From JAANXG01 sp963731035 (lineage in GTDB: Bacteria > Pseudomonadota > Gammaproteobacteria > Arenicellales > JAANXG01), in the NCBI GenBank assembly GCA_963731035.1, contig CAVSUY010000009.1:186001-250000 (forward strand): DNA of 64,000 bases, written 5' to 3'. Positions 12,551 to 21,682 of the stretch are shown in pieces. The position numbers and the translations under genes were made by a program. Within the stretch, counting starts at the first letter, position 1, and each line of letters begins with the position of its first letter. The notes beneath the pieces are model-generated. The model was not told where the DNA came from. It made no database searches and saw only the letters and a list, made by a program, of their open reading frames with translations.

Positions 12551-14944
12551 GTGAAGATACTCCTCAGAATAGCCGGATTTTTCATGATTGTGGCGCTGGT
12601 GGGCGCCCTCGCCCTCGCCGGGTTCACCTTTACCCTCCTGCCGGACCTCCCTAGCGCCAAGGAAATCCGGGACGTCCGCCTGCAGGTGCCGCTGCGGGTC
12701 TACGCCGCCAACGGGGCCCTGCTGGCGGAGTTCGGGGAACAGCGCCGGGAGCCGGTGACCATCGACAAGGTGCCCAAGACCCTCATCCACGCGGTCCTGG
12801 CCGCCGAAGACGATTCCTTCTACTCTCACCCGGGCGTGGATTTTTCCGGTGTGGTTCGGGCCGCCCTCGAGAACCTCAAGTCCGGGCAGGTCGACCAGGG
12901 TGCCAGCACCATCACCATGCAGGTGGCACGCAACTACTTCCTGAGCCGGGAAAAGACTTTTACCCGCAAGATCAAGGAGGCGCTGCTGGCATTCCGCCTG
13001 GAGCGGATGTTTACCAAGGACCAGATTCTCGAGCTCTACCTGAACAAGATCTTCCTGGGCCATAGGGCTTACGGATTCGGTGCCGCCGCGCGTATCTACT
13101 ACGGCAAGCCGCTGGACAAGCTGACCCTGCCGGAAATCGCGGTGCTGGCGGGGCTGCCCAAGGCGCCTTCGCGCGACAACCCCATAACCAATCCAGATCG
13201 TGCTACGAACCGGCGCGACTACGTGCTGTCGAGAATGCACAAGTTGCATTACATCGACGACGCTACCTACAACGAGGCTATACGCGCACCACTGACCGCG
13301 GGACCGCACCGGATTACGACCGACGACGAAGCTCCCTACGTGGCGGAGATGGTTCGCGACTACATGGTCAACAAGTATGGTCAGGAGGCTTACTGGCTGG
13401 GATACAAGGTCTACACGACTATCGTTCCAAAGCTCCAGAGAACCGCCAACGAAGCCGTGCGGGAGGGTTTGATGGCCTACTCCTACCGCCACGGTTACCG
13501 GGGACCGGCGGCGCACATCGAACTGGCCCAGGACACAGGCGGCGCGCAGCTGGACAAGGCCCTGGAGCAGTATCAGGCCAGCGGCAAGCTGTTGCCGGGA
13601 GTGGTGGTAGCCGTCGAGGACAAGACTGCTACGGTCTACACCCAGGACAAGGAAATCGTGGAAATCCCCTGGAACGGGCTGGCCTGGGCGCGCCGCTACG
13701 AGAGCCCGACCAGGCAGGGTCCCGGTCCGCACAAGGCTTCCGACGTGGTGCAGCCGGGGGACATCGTTTACGTGCATCCCGATGACAAGTCGGGTTGGCG
13801 TCTGAGCCAGGTGCCGCGGGTAGAGGGCGCACTGGTATCCTTGAACCCCAAAGACGGGGCGGTTCTGGCACTCACCGGTGGCTTCGACTACTACCTCGGC
13901 AAGTTCAACCGGGTAACACAGGCGGAGCGCCAGCCAGGATCCAACATCAAGCCATTCATCTATTCTGCGGCGATGGAGCATGGCTTCACCACGGCCACCC
14001 AAGTCAGCGGCGGCCCGATTGTGGTGGAGAACGAAGCGACGGACGCCTTGTGGCGGCCCGAGAACTACAGCGGCAAGTTCTTCGGCCCCACGCGGCTGCG
14101 CAAGGCATTGATGCTGTCCCTGAACCTGGTGTCGGTGCGCCTGGTCCGCAGCATGGGCGTGCAGGTGGTCCGTGATCACATCGCCCGCTTTGGATTCGAT
14201 CCGGCTTCGCTCCCGAACGGCCTGTCGCTGGCCTTGGGCAGCGCAACCATTCCGCCGATGACCATCGCCCGGGCCTACTCGGTGCTGGCCAATGGCGGCT
14301 TCCTGGTCAAGCCATACTATATAGGCTGGGTCGAGGACTCGGACGGCAATATCATCGAGCAGGCCAAGCCGGCCCGTGCCTGCGGATACTGCTCGTCGCC
14401 GACGTTCGAGAATCAGCCGGACCACCCCCTGCAGGCGCGGCGGGTGATTCCTCCGGAAAACCGGTTCCTCGTCACCAGCATGATGCGGGACGTCGTCCGG
14501 CACGGAACCGGCCGCCGAGCCATGCAACTGGGCCGCAATGACCTGGCGGGAAAGACGGGGACGACCAACGACTTCCGGGACGCCTGGTTTTCCGGATTCG
14601 ACGACAATATCGAGACCACGGTCTGGGTGGGCTTCGACGACTCCAGGACCCTCGGCCACGGTGAGACGGGCTCCCGCGCGGCCCTGCCGATATGGATCAA
14701 CTATATGGGAACGGCCTTGGAGGGCGTACCTGAATCGGACCTGCTGCAGCCGGACAATGTCGTCGCCGTGAAGATCTCTCCCGACACCGGCAGAGCCATA
14801 CCCGATGACAAGGCGGGCGGCATGACCGAGTACTTCAAAGTGGGGACCGCACCGGGGGTGGGAGGGTCGGGCGACGGCACGACGCCTGCGTACTCGGACC
14901 GCGGGTCCACCGGCGGTGGGGGCACAACGGAAGGTTTGTTTTAA
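12551..14944 (+). CDS. mrcA: Penicillin-binding protein 1A
   Basis: A bifunctional peptidoglycan synthase: an N-terminal glycosyltransferase (GT51) polymerises lipid II and a C-terminal transpeptidase cross-links stems. The 797 residues show one signal-anchor helix (about 7-30). GT motif 1 is E-D-D-S-F-Y-S-H-P-G with catalytic Glu86. An OB-like insertion lies near 300-430. The transpeptidase triad is S464-N-I-K, S-L-N, and K668-T-G-T-T. The start is GTG, with no strong ribosome site. The gene is divergent from pilM, the usual place for mrcA/ponA in Pseudomonas-like genomes. The tail is rich in Gly, Thr and Ser. Its stop overlaps the next start. Confidence 0.97.
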   Translation: MKILLRIAGFFMIVALVGALALAGFTFTLLPDLPSAKEIRDVRLQVPLRVYAANGALLAEFGEQRREPVTIDKVPKTLIHAVLAAEDDSFYSHPGVDFSGVVRAALENLKSGQVDQGASTITMQVARNYFLSREKTFTRKIKEALLAFRLERMFTKDQILELYLNKIFLGHRAYGFGAAARIYYGKPLDKLTLPEIAVLAGLPKAPSRDNPITNPDRATNRRDYVLSRMHKLHYIDDATYNEAIRAPLTAGPHRITTDDEAPYVAEMVRDYMVNKYGQEAYWLGYKVYTTIVPKLQRTANEAVREGLMAYSYRHGYRGPAAHIELAQDTGGAQLDKALEQYQASGKLLPGVVVAVEDKTATVYTQDKEIVEIPWNGLAWARRYESPTRQGPGPHKASDVVQPGDIVYVHPDDKSGWRLSQVPRVEGALVSLNPKDGAVLALTGGFDYYLGKFNRVTQAERQPGSNIKPFIYSAAMEHGFTTATQVSGGPIVVENEATDALWRPENYSGKFFGPTRLRKALMLSLNLVSVRLVRSMGVQVVRDHIARFGFDPASLPNGLSLALGSATIPPMTIARAYSVLANGGFLVKPYYIGWVEDSDGNIIEQAKPARACGYCSSPTFENQPDHPLQARRVIPPENRFLVTSMMRDVVRHGTGRRAMQLGRNDLAGKTGTTNDFRDAWFSGFDDNIETTVWVGFDDSRTLGHGETGSRAALPIWINYMGTALEGVPESDLLQPDNVVAVKISPDTGRAIPDDKAGGMTEYFKVGTAPGVGGSGDGTTPAYSDRGSTGGGGTTEGLF

Positions 14945-15594
14945 TGCCGCGCGCCTCGAGGAAAGCCGGCCCGGGAAGGCCGGCGGAATTCGACCGCAGG
15001 ACCATCTGCGAAGAGGCGGCCCGAATCATGATCGACCACGGGATCTCGGATTATGGCTTCGCAAAGAAGAAGGCGGTGCAGCGCCTGGGTATGTCCCCGC
15101 GGCGCACGGACCTGCCGAGCAACAAGGAGCTGACCGACGCGGTCCGGGTGAGGCTGCGCCTGTTTGACGGTGATCGCTCCAACGACCGCTACCGTACCCG
15201 GCTGGAGAGGGCGGTCGAAATTATGGAGCTGTTGCGGGAATTCCGGCCGCGGTTGGTCGGACCGCTGCTGGAAGGGATTGCCACCGCGCACGGGGCCGTC
15301 GAGCTGCACCTGTTCTGCGATGCCCCGGAGCAGGTTATGGCGCGACTACAGGTTATGCGCCTTCCGCATCGCCCCTACGACAAACGGGTCCGTTTCCCAT
15401 TGGACCGTTACGAGCAGGTGCCGGGGTTTGCTTTCGAATGGAAGAGCAGTCAGTTCGACGCGCTGGTGTTTAAATACGACCGCATCAGAGAGGCGCCGCT
15501 GTGTCCGGTGGAAGGCAGACCGATGCGGAGGGCATCCGCCGAACGCGTTCTGGAGATGCGGCGGGAAATCGCCGAGAGTACCGGCGCCGCCTGA
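14944..15594 (+). CDS. Conserved protein of unknown function, TetR-like N-terminus
   Basis: I do not recognise an established function. The 216-residue protein is basic at its N-terminus (R-K-A-G-P-G-R-P-A-E). It then has a stretch, I-C-E-E-A-A-R-I-M-I-D-H-G-I, that resembles the first helices of TetR DNA-binding domains but continues K-K-K-A-V-Q-R-L-G instead of the usual recognition helix. The middle, E-L-H-L-F-C-D-A-P-E-Q-V, recalls a nucleotidyltransferase-fold strand; this is a weak likeness. The start overlaps the PBP1A stop by one base (TAATG), so it is probably co-translated with mrcA. It is convergent with topA, whose stop is five bases away. There is no signal peptide or membrane helix. 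Confidence 0.85.
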   Translation: MPRASRKAGPGRPAEFDRRTICEEAARIMIDHGISDYGFAKKKAVQRLGMSPRRTDLPSNKELTDAVRVRLRLFDGDRSNDRYRTRLERAVEIMELLREFRPRLVGPLLEGIATAHGAVELHLFCDAPEQVMARLQVMRLPHRPYDKRVRFPLDRYEQVPGFAFEWKSSQFDALVFKYDRIREAPLCPVEGRPMRRASAERVLEMRREIAESTGAA

Positions 15595-15599
15595 AGCCC

Positions 15600-17999
15600 T
15601 CAGGTCATCGAATCGCCGGATTTCGCCGCCGCTTTTCGCGCGGTCTTTTTCTTCTTGGACGTCTTCCTGGCGGCCTTCTTTTTCTTCTTGCTCGCCTTCT
15701 TCTTGCCCGCCTTCTTCTTTCGCACCGGTGCCGCCGCAAGCAGGGCCTCGCACTCTTCCAATCCCAGGCTCTCCGGGGCGACGTCCTTGGGAATCTTGGC
15801 GTTCTTTTCCCCGTTGGTCACATAGGGGCCGTAGCGTCCCCGGAGGACCTGTATGCCTTGTTCCGGAAACGTGTTGATGATCCGGTCGGCGTCGGCCTGC
15901 TTCTTCTCCGCCACCACTTCCAGCGCGCGCTCGAGGGTGACGGTATACGGGTCGTCCTGTTTCAACGAGACGAACTTGTCGTCATAACGCACATACGGTC
16001 CGAAGCGTCCGATACCGACCACGATCTTCTCGCCGTCGGGACTTGCCCCCAGTTCGCGGGGCAGCTTGAACAGCTCCATGGCCTCGTCCAGGGTGATTTC
16101 CGACATCTTCTGACCCGGTCGCAGGCCCGCAAACTTCGGTTTCTCCTCGTCCTCCTTGGTCCCGATCTGAACGAACGGGCCGTAGCGCCCGAGGCGCACG
16201 CTCACGGGCTTCCCGGATTTCGGATCGGTGCCCAGTATCCGAGCCTGGGCGACTTCTTCACGGGGCACGTTGGCTTTCTCGTCGATCCGATCCTTGAACG
16301 GCTCCCAGAAATCCTTCATCAGCGGCAGCCATTCCTGTTCGCCGCGCGACACCGAGTCGAGCTGGTCTTCCATCTTCGCGGTGAAGTCATAGTCCACGTA
16401 CTGCCCGAAGTGCGAAGACAGGAAATGGTTGACGATTCGTCCTACGTCGGTAGGCTCGAAACGCCGGTTTTCCAGAGTGACGTACTCACGCGCCAACAGA
16501 GTGGAGATTATGGACGCGTAGGTGGACGGCCTGCCGATGCCGTATGCCTCTAGAGTCTTCACCAGGCTGGCTTCGGTGTAGCGCGGCGGTGGCTCGGTGA
16601 AATGCTGCTCGGTGCGCACTTGCTTCAGCGGCACCTGCTCATTCTCCTTGAGCGGTGGCAGGATCTTCTGGTCCTGCTCGGCGGCCTCCTTGGCGTCATC
16701 CTTGCCTTCCTGGTAGACCACCATGAAACCAGCGTGGACGATGGTGGAACCGTTGGCCCGGAACACGGCGTCGTTGCCGGCCGCCAGGTCCACGGCCACC
16801 GTGTCCAGCGTTGCGTGGATCATCTGGCAGGCGACCGTTCTCTGCCAGATAAGCTCATATAACCTGAATTGATCGCTGGTCAGCGCTTTCCTGATGTGCT
16901 CTGGAAGCCGGGAAGCCAGGGTTGTGCGGATGGCTTCGTGTGCTTCCTGTGCATTCTTGGACTTGTTCTTGTATTCCTGAGGTCTGTCGGGCACGTTCTC
17001 CGGCCCATAGCGCTGGCCGATGAACTCCCGTATCTCGGACACGGCGTCGTTTGACAGGTTTACCGCGTCCGTACGCATGTAAGTGATGAGGCCGACCGTT
17101 TCCCCGTCGATATCCACACCTTCGTACAGCCCCTGGGCAACACGCATGGTCCGTTGGGCGCTGAAGCCTAGCTTGCGCGCCGCCTCCTGCTGGAGCGTGG
17201 AGGTGGTGAATGGCGGAGCGGGGTTGCGCTTGCGCTGCTTGCGCTCGATATTGACGACCTTGAGCCGCCCCTGCGCCGCGGCCTGAATGGTCGTCTCCGC
17301 ATCGCTCGCCAGCGCTTCGTTGTTGATGGAGAACTGGGTGAGCTTTTCACCCTTGAGACGAGTCAGCTTGGCAGTGAAAGGCTTGCCGTCCGCCTCGAGG
17401 TCCGCTTCGATGGTCCAATACTCCCGTGGCTCGAATTTCTCGATCTCCTCCTCACGCTCGGCAATCAGCCTGAGGGCCGGGCTCTGCACCCGGCCCGCGG
17501 AAAGTCCGGGGCTGACCTTTCTCCACAGCAGCGGCGAGAGGTTGAATCCCACCAGGTAGTCCAGGGCGCGCCGCGACTGCTGGGCGTTGATCAGACTCTC
17601 GGAAAGGCTTCGCGGATGTGCTACGGCGTGTTGTATCGCGCGCTGGGTGAATTCGTAGAATTCGACGCGGTGGACCTTCTTGCCGTCCAGGGCATGCCGG
17701 TCCTTGAGGAGTTCATAGAGGTGCCAGGAGATGGCTTCACCCTCGCGGTCGGGATCGGTGGCGAGGTACAGGGCGTCCGCGTTCTTCAATTCCCTGACAA
17801 TGGCGTCGACATGTTTCTTGTTCCTGTCGATGACCTCGTAATTCATCTCGAAGTCCTTGTCGGGATCCACGGCGCCGCTCTTCGGGACCAGGTCCCGCAC
17901 ATGGCCGTAGGACGCCATGGCTTTGAAGTCCTTACCCAGATACTTTGTGATAGTCCGGGCCTTGGCGGGTGATTCAACGACAATCAGGTTCTTAGACAT
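15600..17999 (-). CDS. topA: DNA topoisomerase I
   Basis: A type IA topoisomerase that relaxes negative supercoils. The TOPRIM domain opens the 799-residue protein (I-V-V-E-S-P-A-K-A then D-P-D-R-E-G-E-A-I-S-W-H). The catalytic tyrosine is in G-L-I-T-Y-M-R-T-D. The C-terminus lacks the four-cysteine zinc fingers of the E. coli enzyme. Instead it has three G-R-Y/F-G-P-F/Y-V repeats and a tail of about 35 residues made almost wholly of Lys, Ala, Arg and Ser. Such tails bind DNA in other type IA enzymes. It lies downstream of smg on the same strand, with 154 bases between them. Confidence 0.97.
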   Translation of the reverse strand: MSKNLIVVESPAKARTITKYLGKDFKAMASYGHVRDLVPKSGAVDPDKDFEMNYEVIDRNKKHVDAIVRELKNADALYLATDPDREGEAISWHLYELLKDRHALDGKKVHRVEFYEFTQRAIQHAVAHPRSLSESLINAQQSRRALDYLVGFNLSPLLWRKVSPGLSAGRVQSPALRLIAEREEEIEKFEPREYWTIEADLEADGKPFTAKLTRLKGEKLTQFSINNEALASDAETTIQAAAQGRLKVVNIERKQRKRNPAPPFTTSTLQQEAARKLGFSAQRTMRVAQGLYEGVDIDGETVGLITYMRTDAVNLSNDAVSEIREFIGQRYGPENVPDRPQEYKNKSKNAQEAHEAIRTTLASRLPEHIRKALTSDQFRLYELIWQRTVACQMIHATLDTVAVDLAAGNDAVFRANGSTIVHAGFMVVYQEGKDDAKEAAEQDQKILPPLKENEQVPLKQVRTEQHFTEPPPRYTEASLVKTLEAYGIGRPSTYASIISTLLAREYVTLENRRFEPTDVGRIVNHFLSSHFGQYVDYDFTAKMEDQLDSVSRGEQEWLPLMKDFWEPFKDRIDEKANVPREEVAQARILGTDPKSGKPVSVRLGRYGPFVQIGTKEDEEKPKFAGLRPGQKMSEITLDEAMELFKLPRELGASPDGEKIVVGIGRFGPYVRYDDKFVSLKQDDPYTVTLERALEVVAEKKQADADRIINTFPEQGIQVLRGRYGPYVTNGEKNAKIPKDVAPESLGLEECEALLAAAPVRKKKAGKKKASKKKKKAARKTSKKKKTARKAAAKSGDSMT

Positions 18000-18153
18000 G
18001 GCAATCGACGCGGGGACCTTCCCTGCGCCAGCACCGGGAGGCTAGCCGGCGTATCGCACGGACGCTCCAGACGGCGACGCAGATCTGAACACGGTCATTT
18101 CACATGGATTCTCGATAGGGCGCCGGATCCCCGGGGCCTTTAGCTGCTGCAGG

Positions 18154-18651
18154 TTAGTGGACGTGCTGCTCTATCCCGTCGATGATCAACTCTTCCGCCC
18201 AAGCGACCACATCTTCATGTCCGGGTCGGTTGCACAGCACCATCATGATCACCCATTTAAGGTGTTCGGTGTCGATCTCGGCGGTCTCAAGAGCCATGAT
18301 ACGGTCGATGACGAGCTCCCGCGTCTCGGGGTCCAGTATCCCGGAATGCTCCAGCTTGAGGAGCAGGCCTCGGGCCTGGGAATCAAAACGTATCTGCTCC
18401 TCGGGTGAGAAATGCCTGATCGATGTAGACGCGCCGCCCTTGACGTTGGCGGAGGTCACATTGGTCGACGGGGGATCACAGAGCTCGGACAGGTCTTCGA
18501 GCCAATCAAAAGCCTTGTTGATTTCCCCGTCAGCGAATCCGGCTTGGGCTAGTTCAACGCTGAGTGTCTCCTGGTCCGGTTGAAAATCCTGCCCTTCGAT
18601 CATGTAGTTTTCGAACAGGTACAGCAACACATCGAGCATATTTTCTTTCAT
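18154..18651 (-). CDS. smg: Smg family protein (DUF494)
   Basis: A 165-residue acidic cytoplasmic protein of the Smg family, whose molecular role is not settled. It begins M-K-E-N-M-L-D-V-L-L-Y-L-F-E-N-Y and has no membrane segment. Members nearly always sit between dprA and topA in gammaproteobacteria, as here. It starts six bases after the dprA stop, so the two are probably in one transcript. The recognition rests on the N-terminal sequence, length and neighbourhood. Confidence 0.93.
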   Translation of the reverse strand: MKENMLDVLLYLFENYMIEGQDFQPDQETLSVELAQAGFADGEINKAFDWLEDLSELCDPPSTNVTSANVKGGASTSIRHFSPEEQIRFDSQARGLLLKLEHSGILDPETRELVIDRIMALETAEIDTEHLKWVIMMVLCNRPGHEDVVAWAEELIIDGIEQHVH

Positions 18652-18657
18652 CGGAAG

Positions 18658-19743
18658 CTAACTTCTGGTGACCCTAACGTAAGTACCCCCGGGACATAAT
18701 TCAACGCACCCCTCCAACTCCAGTATCAACAGCATGGATGAAACCTCCCCGGACGTCAATCCGCTTCGCCTCACCAACTCGTCGCGTGTACACGGAGCAT
18801 AGCCCATGTGATCGAGAAACCATGCGTGCTCTCCCAGGCGCGCGGAGCCCTGCCCGCACGTTACCTGCGCCGGATGATGACGATACTGGCCGATTTCCCG
18901 AAATATATCGTCCAGGGATTCCACCAGCGAGGCCCCGTTCCGGATCAGGCTGTGACAGCCCCGGGATTGCGGCGAGTTAATTGGTCCCGGCACCGCGAAC
19001 ACTTCCCGATTTTGCTCCGCTGCCAGTCGTGCGGTAATCAGGGACCCGCTTCTGAGACCGGCCTCGATCACCAGTGTTCCCAGGCTCATCCCGCTGATGA
19101 GTCGGTTCCGCTGCGGAAAGTTATGGCGGCGCGGTTCGCTGCCGGTTGGAAACTCCGAGACCAGTGCGCCCTTTTCGCAAAGCGCGGATGCCAGGGCGCG
19201 ATGGGCTGGAGGATAGATCGTGTCCAGTCCGTGGGCGCACACTGCCACGGTGCGCCCCGAATCGACTGCGCCATGGTGGGCGCAGCCGTCGATGCCCAAG
19301 GCCAGCCCACTCACGATGGTGAAGCCCAGGCCAGCGAGACGGCGCGCGAACAACTTGGCGGTCTCACGGCCTTGCGGGGTCGGGTTTCGGCTGCCGACGA
19401 TCGACAGGCACGGCATATTGAGGCAGCCAGGCTCTCCCACCACGAACAGCGCCAGCGGTGGATCCGGGATTTCCCGCAGCAGCCAGGGATATTGACGGTC
19501 GACGATCGGAAGCAGGTAGCGGTCGGGAGCCCCGGCGAGCCATTGAAGGTCGGCTTCCAGGGCCCGTCGGTCAAGGCCCGCCGGACCTTCGACCTGGGAT
19601 TCGAGGAACCGTGTTGCTTCGTCCGGCGCCAGCTCGAGAAGCGTCTTGTCCGGCCGGCGCTTGCGCAGACGGCGGTTCAAGTCCCGCAGGCACGGGTTGT
19701 CGGAGTGGATCAGGCGCAGCCACAGTTCCTTTTTATCATCCAT
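18658..19743 (-). CDS. dprA: DNA processing protein DprA
   Basis: DprA loads RecA on incoming single-stranded DNA during natural transformation. I choose ATG 19743 (361 residues, M-D-D-K-K-E-L-W-L-R-L), which has a GGAGAAG site just upstream; a reading 18 codons longer lacks one. The Rossmann-like core carries I-V-G-S-R-N-P-T, G-L-A-L-G-I-D-G-C-A-H, the F-P-T-G segment, F-P-Q-R-N-R-L-I-S-G-M-S and E-A-G-L-R-S-G-S. A C-terminal winged-helix (DML1-like) domain covers about the last 60 residues. Together with the type IV pilus genes in this window it is consistent with DNA uptake, though that is only suggestive. Confidence 0.96.
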   Translation of the reverse strand: MDDKKELWLRLIHSDNPCLRDLNRRLRKRRPDKTLLELAPDEATRFLESQVEGPAGLDRRALEADLQWLAGAPDRYLLPIVDRQYPWLLREIPDPPLALFVVGEPGCLNMPCLSIVGSRNPTPQGRETAKLFARRLAGLGFTIVSGLALGIDGCAHHGAVDSGRTVAVCAHGLDTIYPPAHRALASALCEKGALVSEFPTGSEPRRHNFPQRNRLISGMSLGTLVIEAGLRSGSLITARLAAEQNREVFAVPGPINSPQSRGCHSLIRNGASLVESLDDIFREIGQYRHHPAQVTCGQGSARLGEHAWFLDHMGYAPCTRDELVRRSGLTSGEVSSMLLILELEGCVELCPGGTYVRVTRS

Positions 19744-19901
19744 AAGCGGATCTTCTCCCTCCATGGGCCGACGGCCGGTTCGCATTCCTGACGGCATCCT
19801 TGCAGGCCCGGTGTGCTGCGGGTCGCTACGGTGCCGCGTGTCCCCGCCCCCGGGGACATGGTCCCTCGGGGGCTGTCACCCGACCGCCTCGAAGGGCGGG
19901 C

Positions 19902-20957
19902 TCAGGGGTTGGTGACGCGGTCGTTCAGGTGAACCGCGCGGCTGGCCTTCAGCACCAGAGCGTAGCTCACCTTGTGGAAGACCCGGAACACCATGGCGAG
20001 GCCGCTGTCCTGCGGGGGAATGGTTACTGTCCCACCGGTCACCACGTCCTTCTGGTCTGGCTCCTGGCGCTGGATGCGCAGCACATGCCCCGGTTCCATC
20101 TGCTCCCGGGATCCCAGGGTCACCACGATTACCTGGTAAGGTCCGCCTTCGGCTATGGCACCGTGGATATCGATGACGTAGCCGTGCACCGGCTGATCCG
20201 GAGCGTGGGGTTGATAATAAGGCAGCTCAATGTTGTCCTCGGTCGGGACCATGCGGTCACCAAGTCCGATTTCCTGCGTCGAGCTCGTCACCTCCATCTT
20301 GGCAACATCCCCTTCCGCGAGTACCCGTGCATCACCCAAATGGATGGCTTGCAGGCCGAGGAACTCGCCGGTCTCGGGATTCACCAGCCTCTTGCCGGGA
20401 CGGAATATGTTGTAGTTCTCACTGTCGCCGTTCACGCCTTTGGCGAAAAACACGCTGTATTTGCCCAGAATGAGCGACCCTTCGTCCCCGGCTGCCACGT
20501 AGCCCGCGTGGCTCAGATCACCTTCCTCGACGACCAGCGGCGCCGAAAGGAACGGCTGAATGGCGTCAGGAGGGATGGTGGGGATGGCATCGTTCCGCGG
20601 AATGACCCGGACTGTCGGCTCCAACTTGGTGACCTTGCGCTCGCGCAGGAGCTTGACCTTGGGCTGGTCGCCGGGAGCGGCCGACAGCACCAGCACGTCG
20701 CCGGGGTAGATCAGGTGCGGATTCTCGATGCTCGGGTTCTGCTGCCAGATTTCCGGCCAGCGCCACGGATTCTCCAGGAACCGCTGGGCGATGTCCCATA
20801 AGGTATCGCCCTTTTGCACCGTGTACCGATCGGGGGGGTTGGCCGTGAGCTTGGCGTCTTCAGCCTGGGCTGGGCCGGCGGGCAGGGTGAACGCAAACAC
20901 CAGCGCGGCCACGGCGACCCACCTTGTTTTTCTTTCAAACGAGCCGGATATTTCCAC
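19902..20957 (-). CDS. LysM-domain exported protein
   Basis: The 351-residue protein has a Sec signal peptide ending near A-Q-A (residues 31-33). One LysM domain follows at about 43-95 (Y-T-V-Q-K-G-D-T-L-W-D-I-A...H-L-I-Y-P-G-D). LysM domains bind the glycan of peptidoglycan. The remaining 250 residues are beta-rich and lack a catalytic motif I can name. Homologues with this layout commonly lie between dprA and def, divergent from def, as here. It may act as a cell-wall-bound scaffold; that is inference. The start could shift by a few codons; the one given keeps a basic N-region before the hydrophobic core. Confidence 0.9.
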   Translation of the reverse strand: MEISGSFERKTRWVAVAALVFAFTLPAGPAQAEDAKLTANPPDRYTVQKGDTLWDIAQRFLENPWRWPEIWQQNPSIENPHLIYPGDVLVLSAAPGDQPKVKLLRERKVTKLEPTVRVIPRNDAIPTIPPDAIQPFLSAPLVVEEGDLSHAGYVAAGDEGSLILGKYSVFFAKGVNGDSENYNIFRPGKRLVNPETGEFLGLQAIHLGDARVLAEGDVAKMEVTSSTQEIGLGDRMVPTEDNIELPYYQPHAPDQPVHGYVIDIHGAIAEGGPYQVIVVTLGSREQMEPGHVLRIQRQEPDQKDVVTGGTVTIPPQDSGLAMVFRVFHKVSYALVLKASRAVHLNDRVTNP

Positions 20958-21122
20958 TTTGTGCGAACAGAATTTGGATGGGGTTTTGGCGGAAGTCTAG
21001 CCGATCTGTGGCATATCGCCAAAGAAAAACAATAGAATATTCAGTGAGTTTGCCAAAAAGCGTAGAATATCCCTTAAGTTGCACCGTCTATCGGATGGGT
21101 GCGGCGGCAATCGGGTGAGAGC

Positions 21123-21650
21123 ATGGCTGTACTAGATATCCTGGTTTATCCGGACCAACGACTGCGCCAAGTGGCCGAACCGGTCGATATTTTCGACCGC
21201 GACCTCCGCAGATTGATCGACGACATGGCCGAGACCATGTACCAGGCTCCCGGCATCGGGCTGGCCGCGGTGCAGGTCGACGTGCCGAAGCGCGTCGTGG
21301 TGATGGACATTTCCGAGCAGCGGAACGAGCTGCGCGAGTTCGTCAATCCGCGCGTCGTCGACAAGCAGGGCAGCACGGAGAGCGAGGAAGGCTGCCTGTC
21401 GGTGCCAGACGTCTACGCGCCGGTGACGCGCGCCGAGCGGGTGGTGGTGGCAGCGCAGGATAGGAACGGCGAGCCGTTTTCGCTTGAAGCCGAGGGGCTT
21501 CTGGCCGTGTGCATCCAACACGAGATCGATCATCTCGACGGCAAAGTATTCGTGGACTACCTGTCGCGGATGAAACGCGAGCGAATCAAAAAACGGCTGG
21601 TCAAGCAGGCCCGGCACGATCCGCAGCCGGCCACCGCGGCAGTGCTTTAG
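21123..21650 (+). CDS. def: Peptide deformylase
   Basis: It removes the formyl group from the first methionine of new proteins and uses a metal ion. The 175-residue product begins [11 protein letters not shown] and carries the three family motifs: G-I-G-L-A-A-V-Q-V near residue 45, E-G-C-L-S-V-P near 90 and Q-H-E-I-D-H-L-D-G near 133. Cys and the two His residues are the metal ligands. I choose ATG 21123 because an upstream in-frame start adds eight residues not found in the family. It is divergent from the LysM gene and 32 bases upstream of fmt. Confidence 0.97.
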   Translation: MAVLDILVYPDQRLRQVAEPVDIFDRDLRRLIDDMAETMYQAPGIGLAAVQVDVPKRVVVMDISEQRNELREFVNPRVVDKQGSTESEEGCLSVPDVYAPVTRAERVVVAAQDRNGEPFSLEAEGLLAVCIQHEIDHLDGKVFVDYLSRMKRERIKKRLVKQARHDPQPATAAVL

Positions 21651-21682
21651 CCGCTTTAGCCGCCACTTCCCAACCACCTCCC

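Noticed and set aside
12491..14659. A 722-codon open frame on the minus strand within the PBP1A gene
   Set aside because: Antisense to a gene with intact catalytic motifs; composition rich in His, Arg, Gly and Val as in shadow frames.
15600..15750. A lysine-codon repeat as a tandem DNA repeat
   Set aside because: It encodes the basic tail of topoisomerase I. The codons vary, so selection on protein charge explains it.
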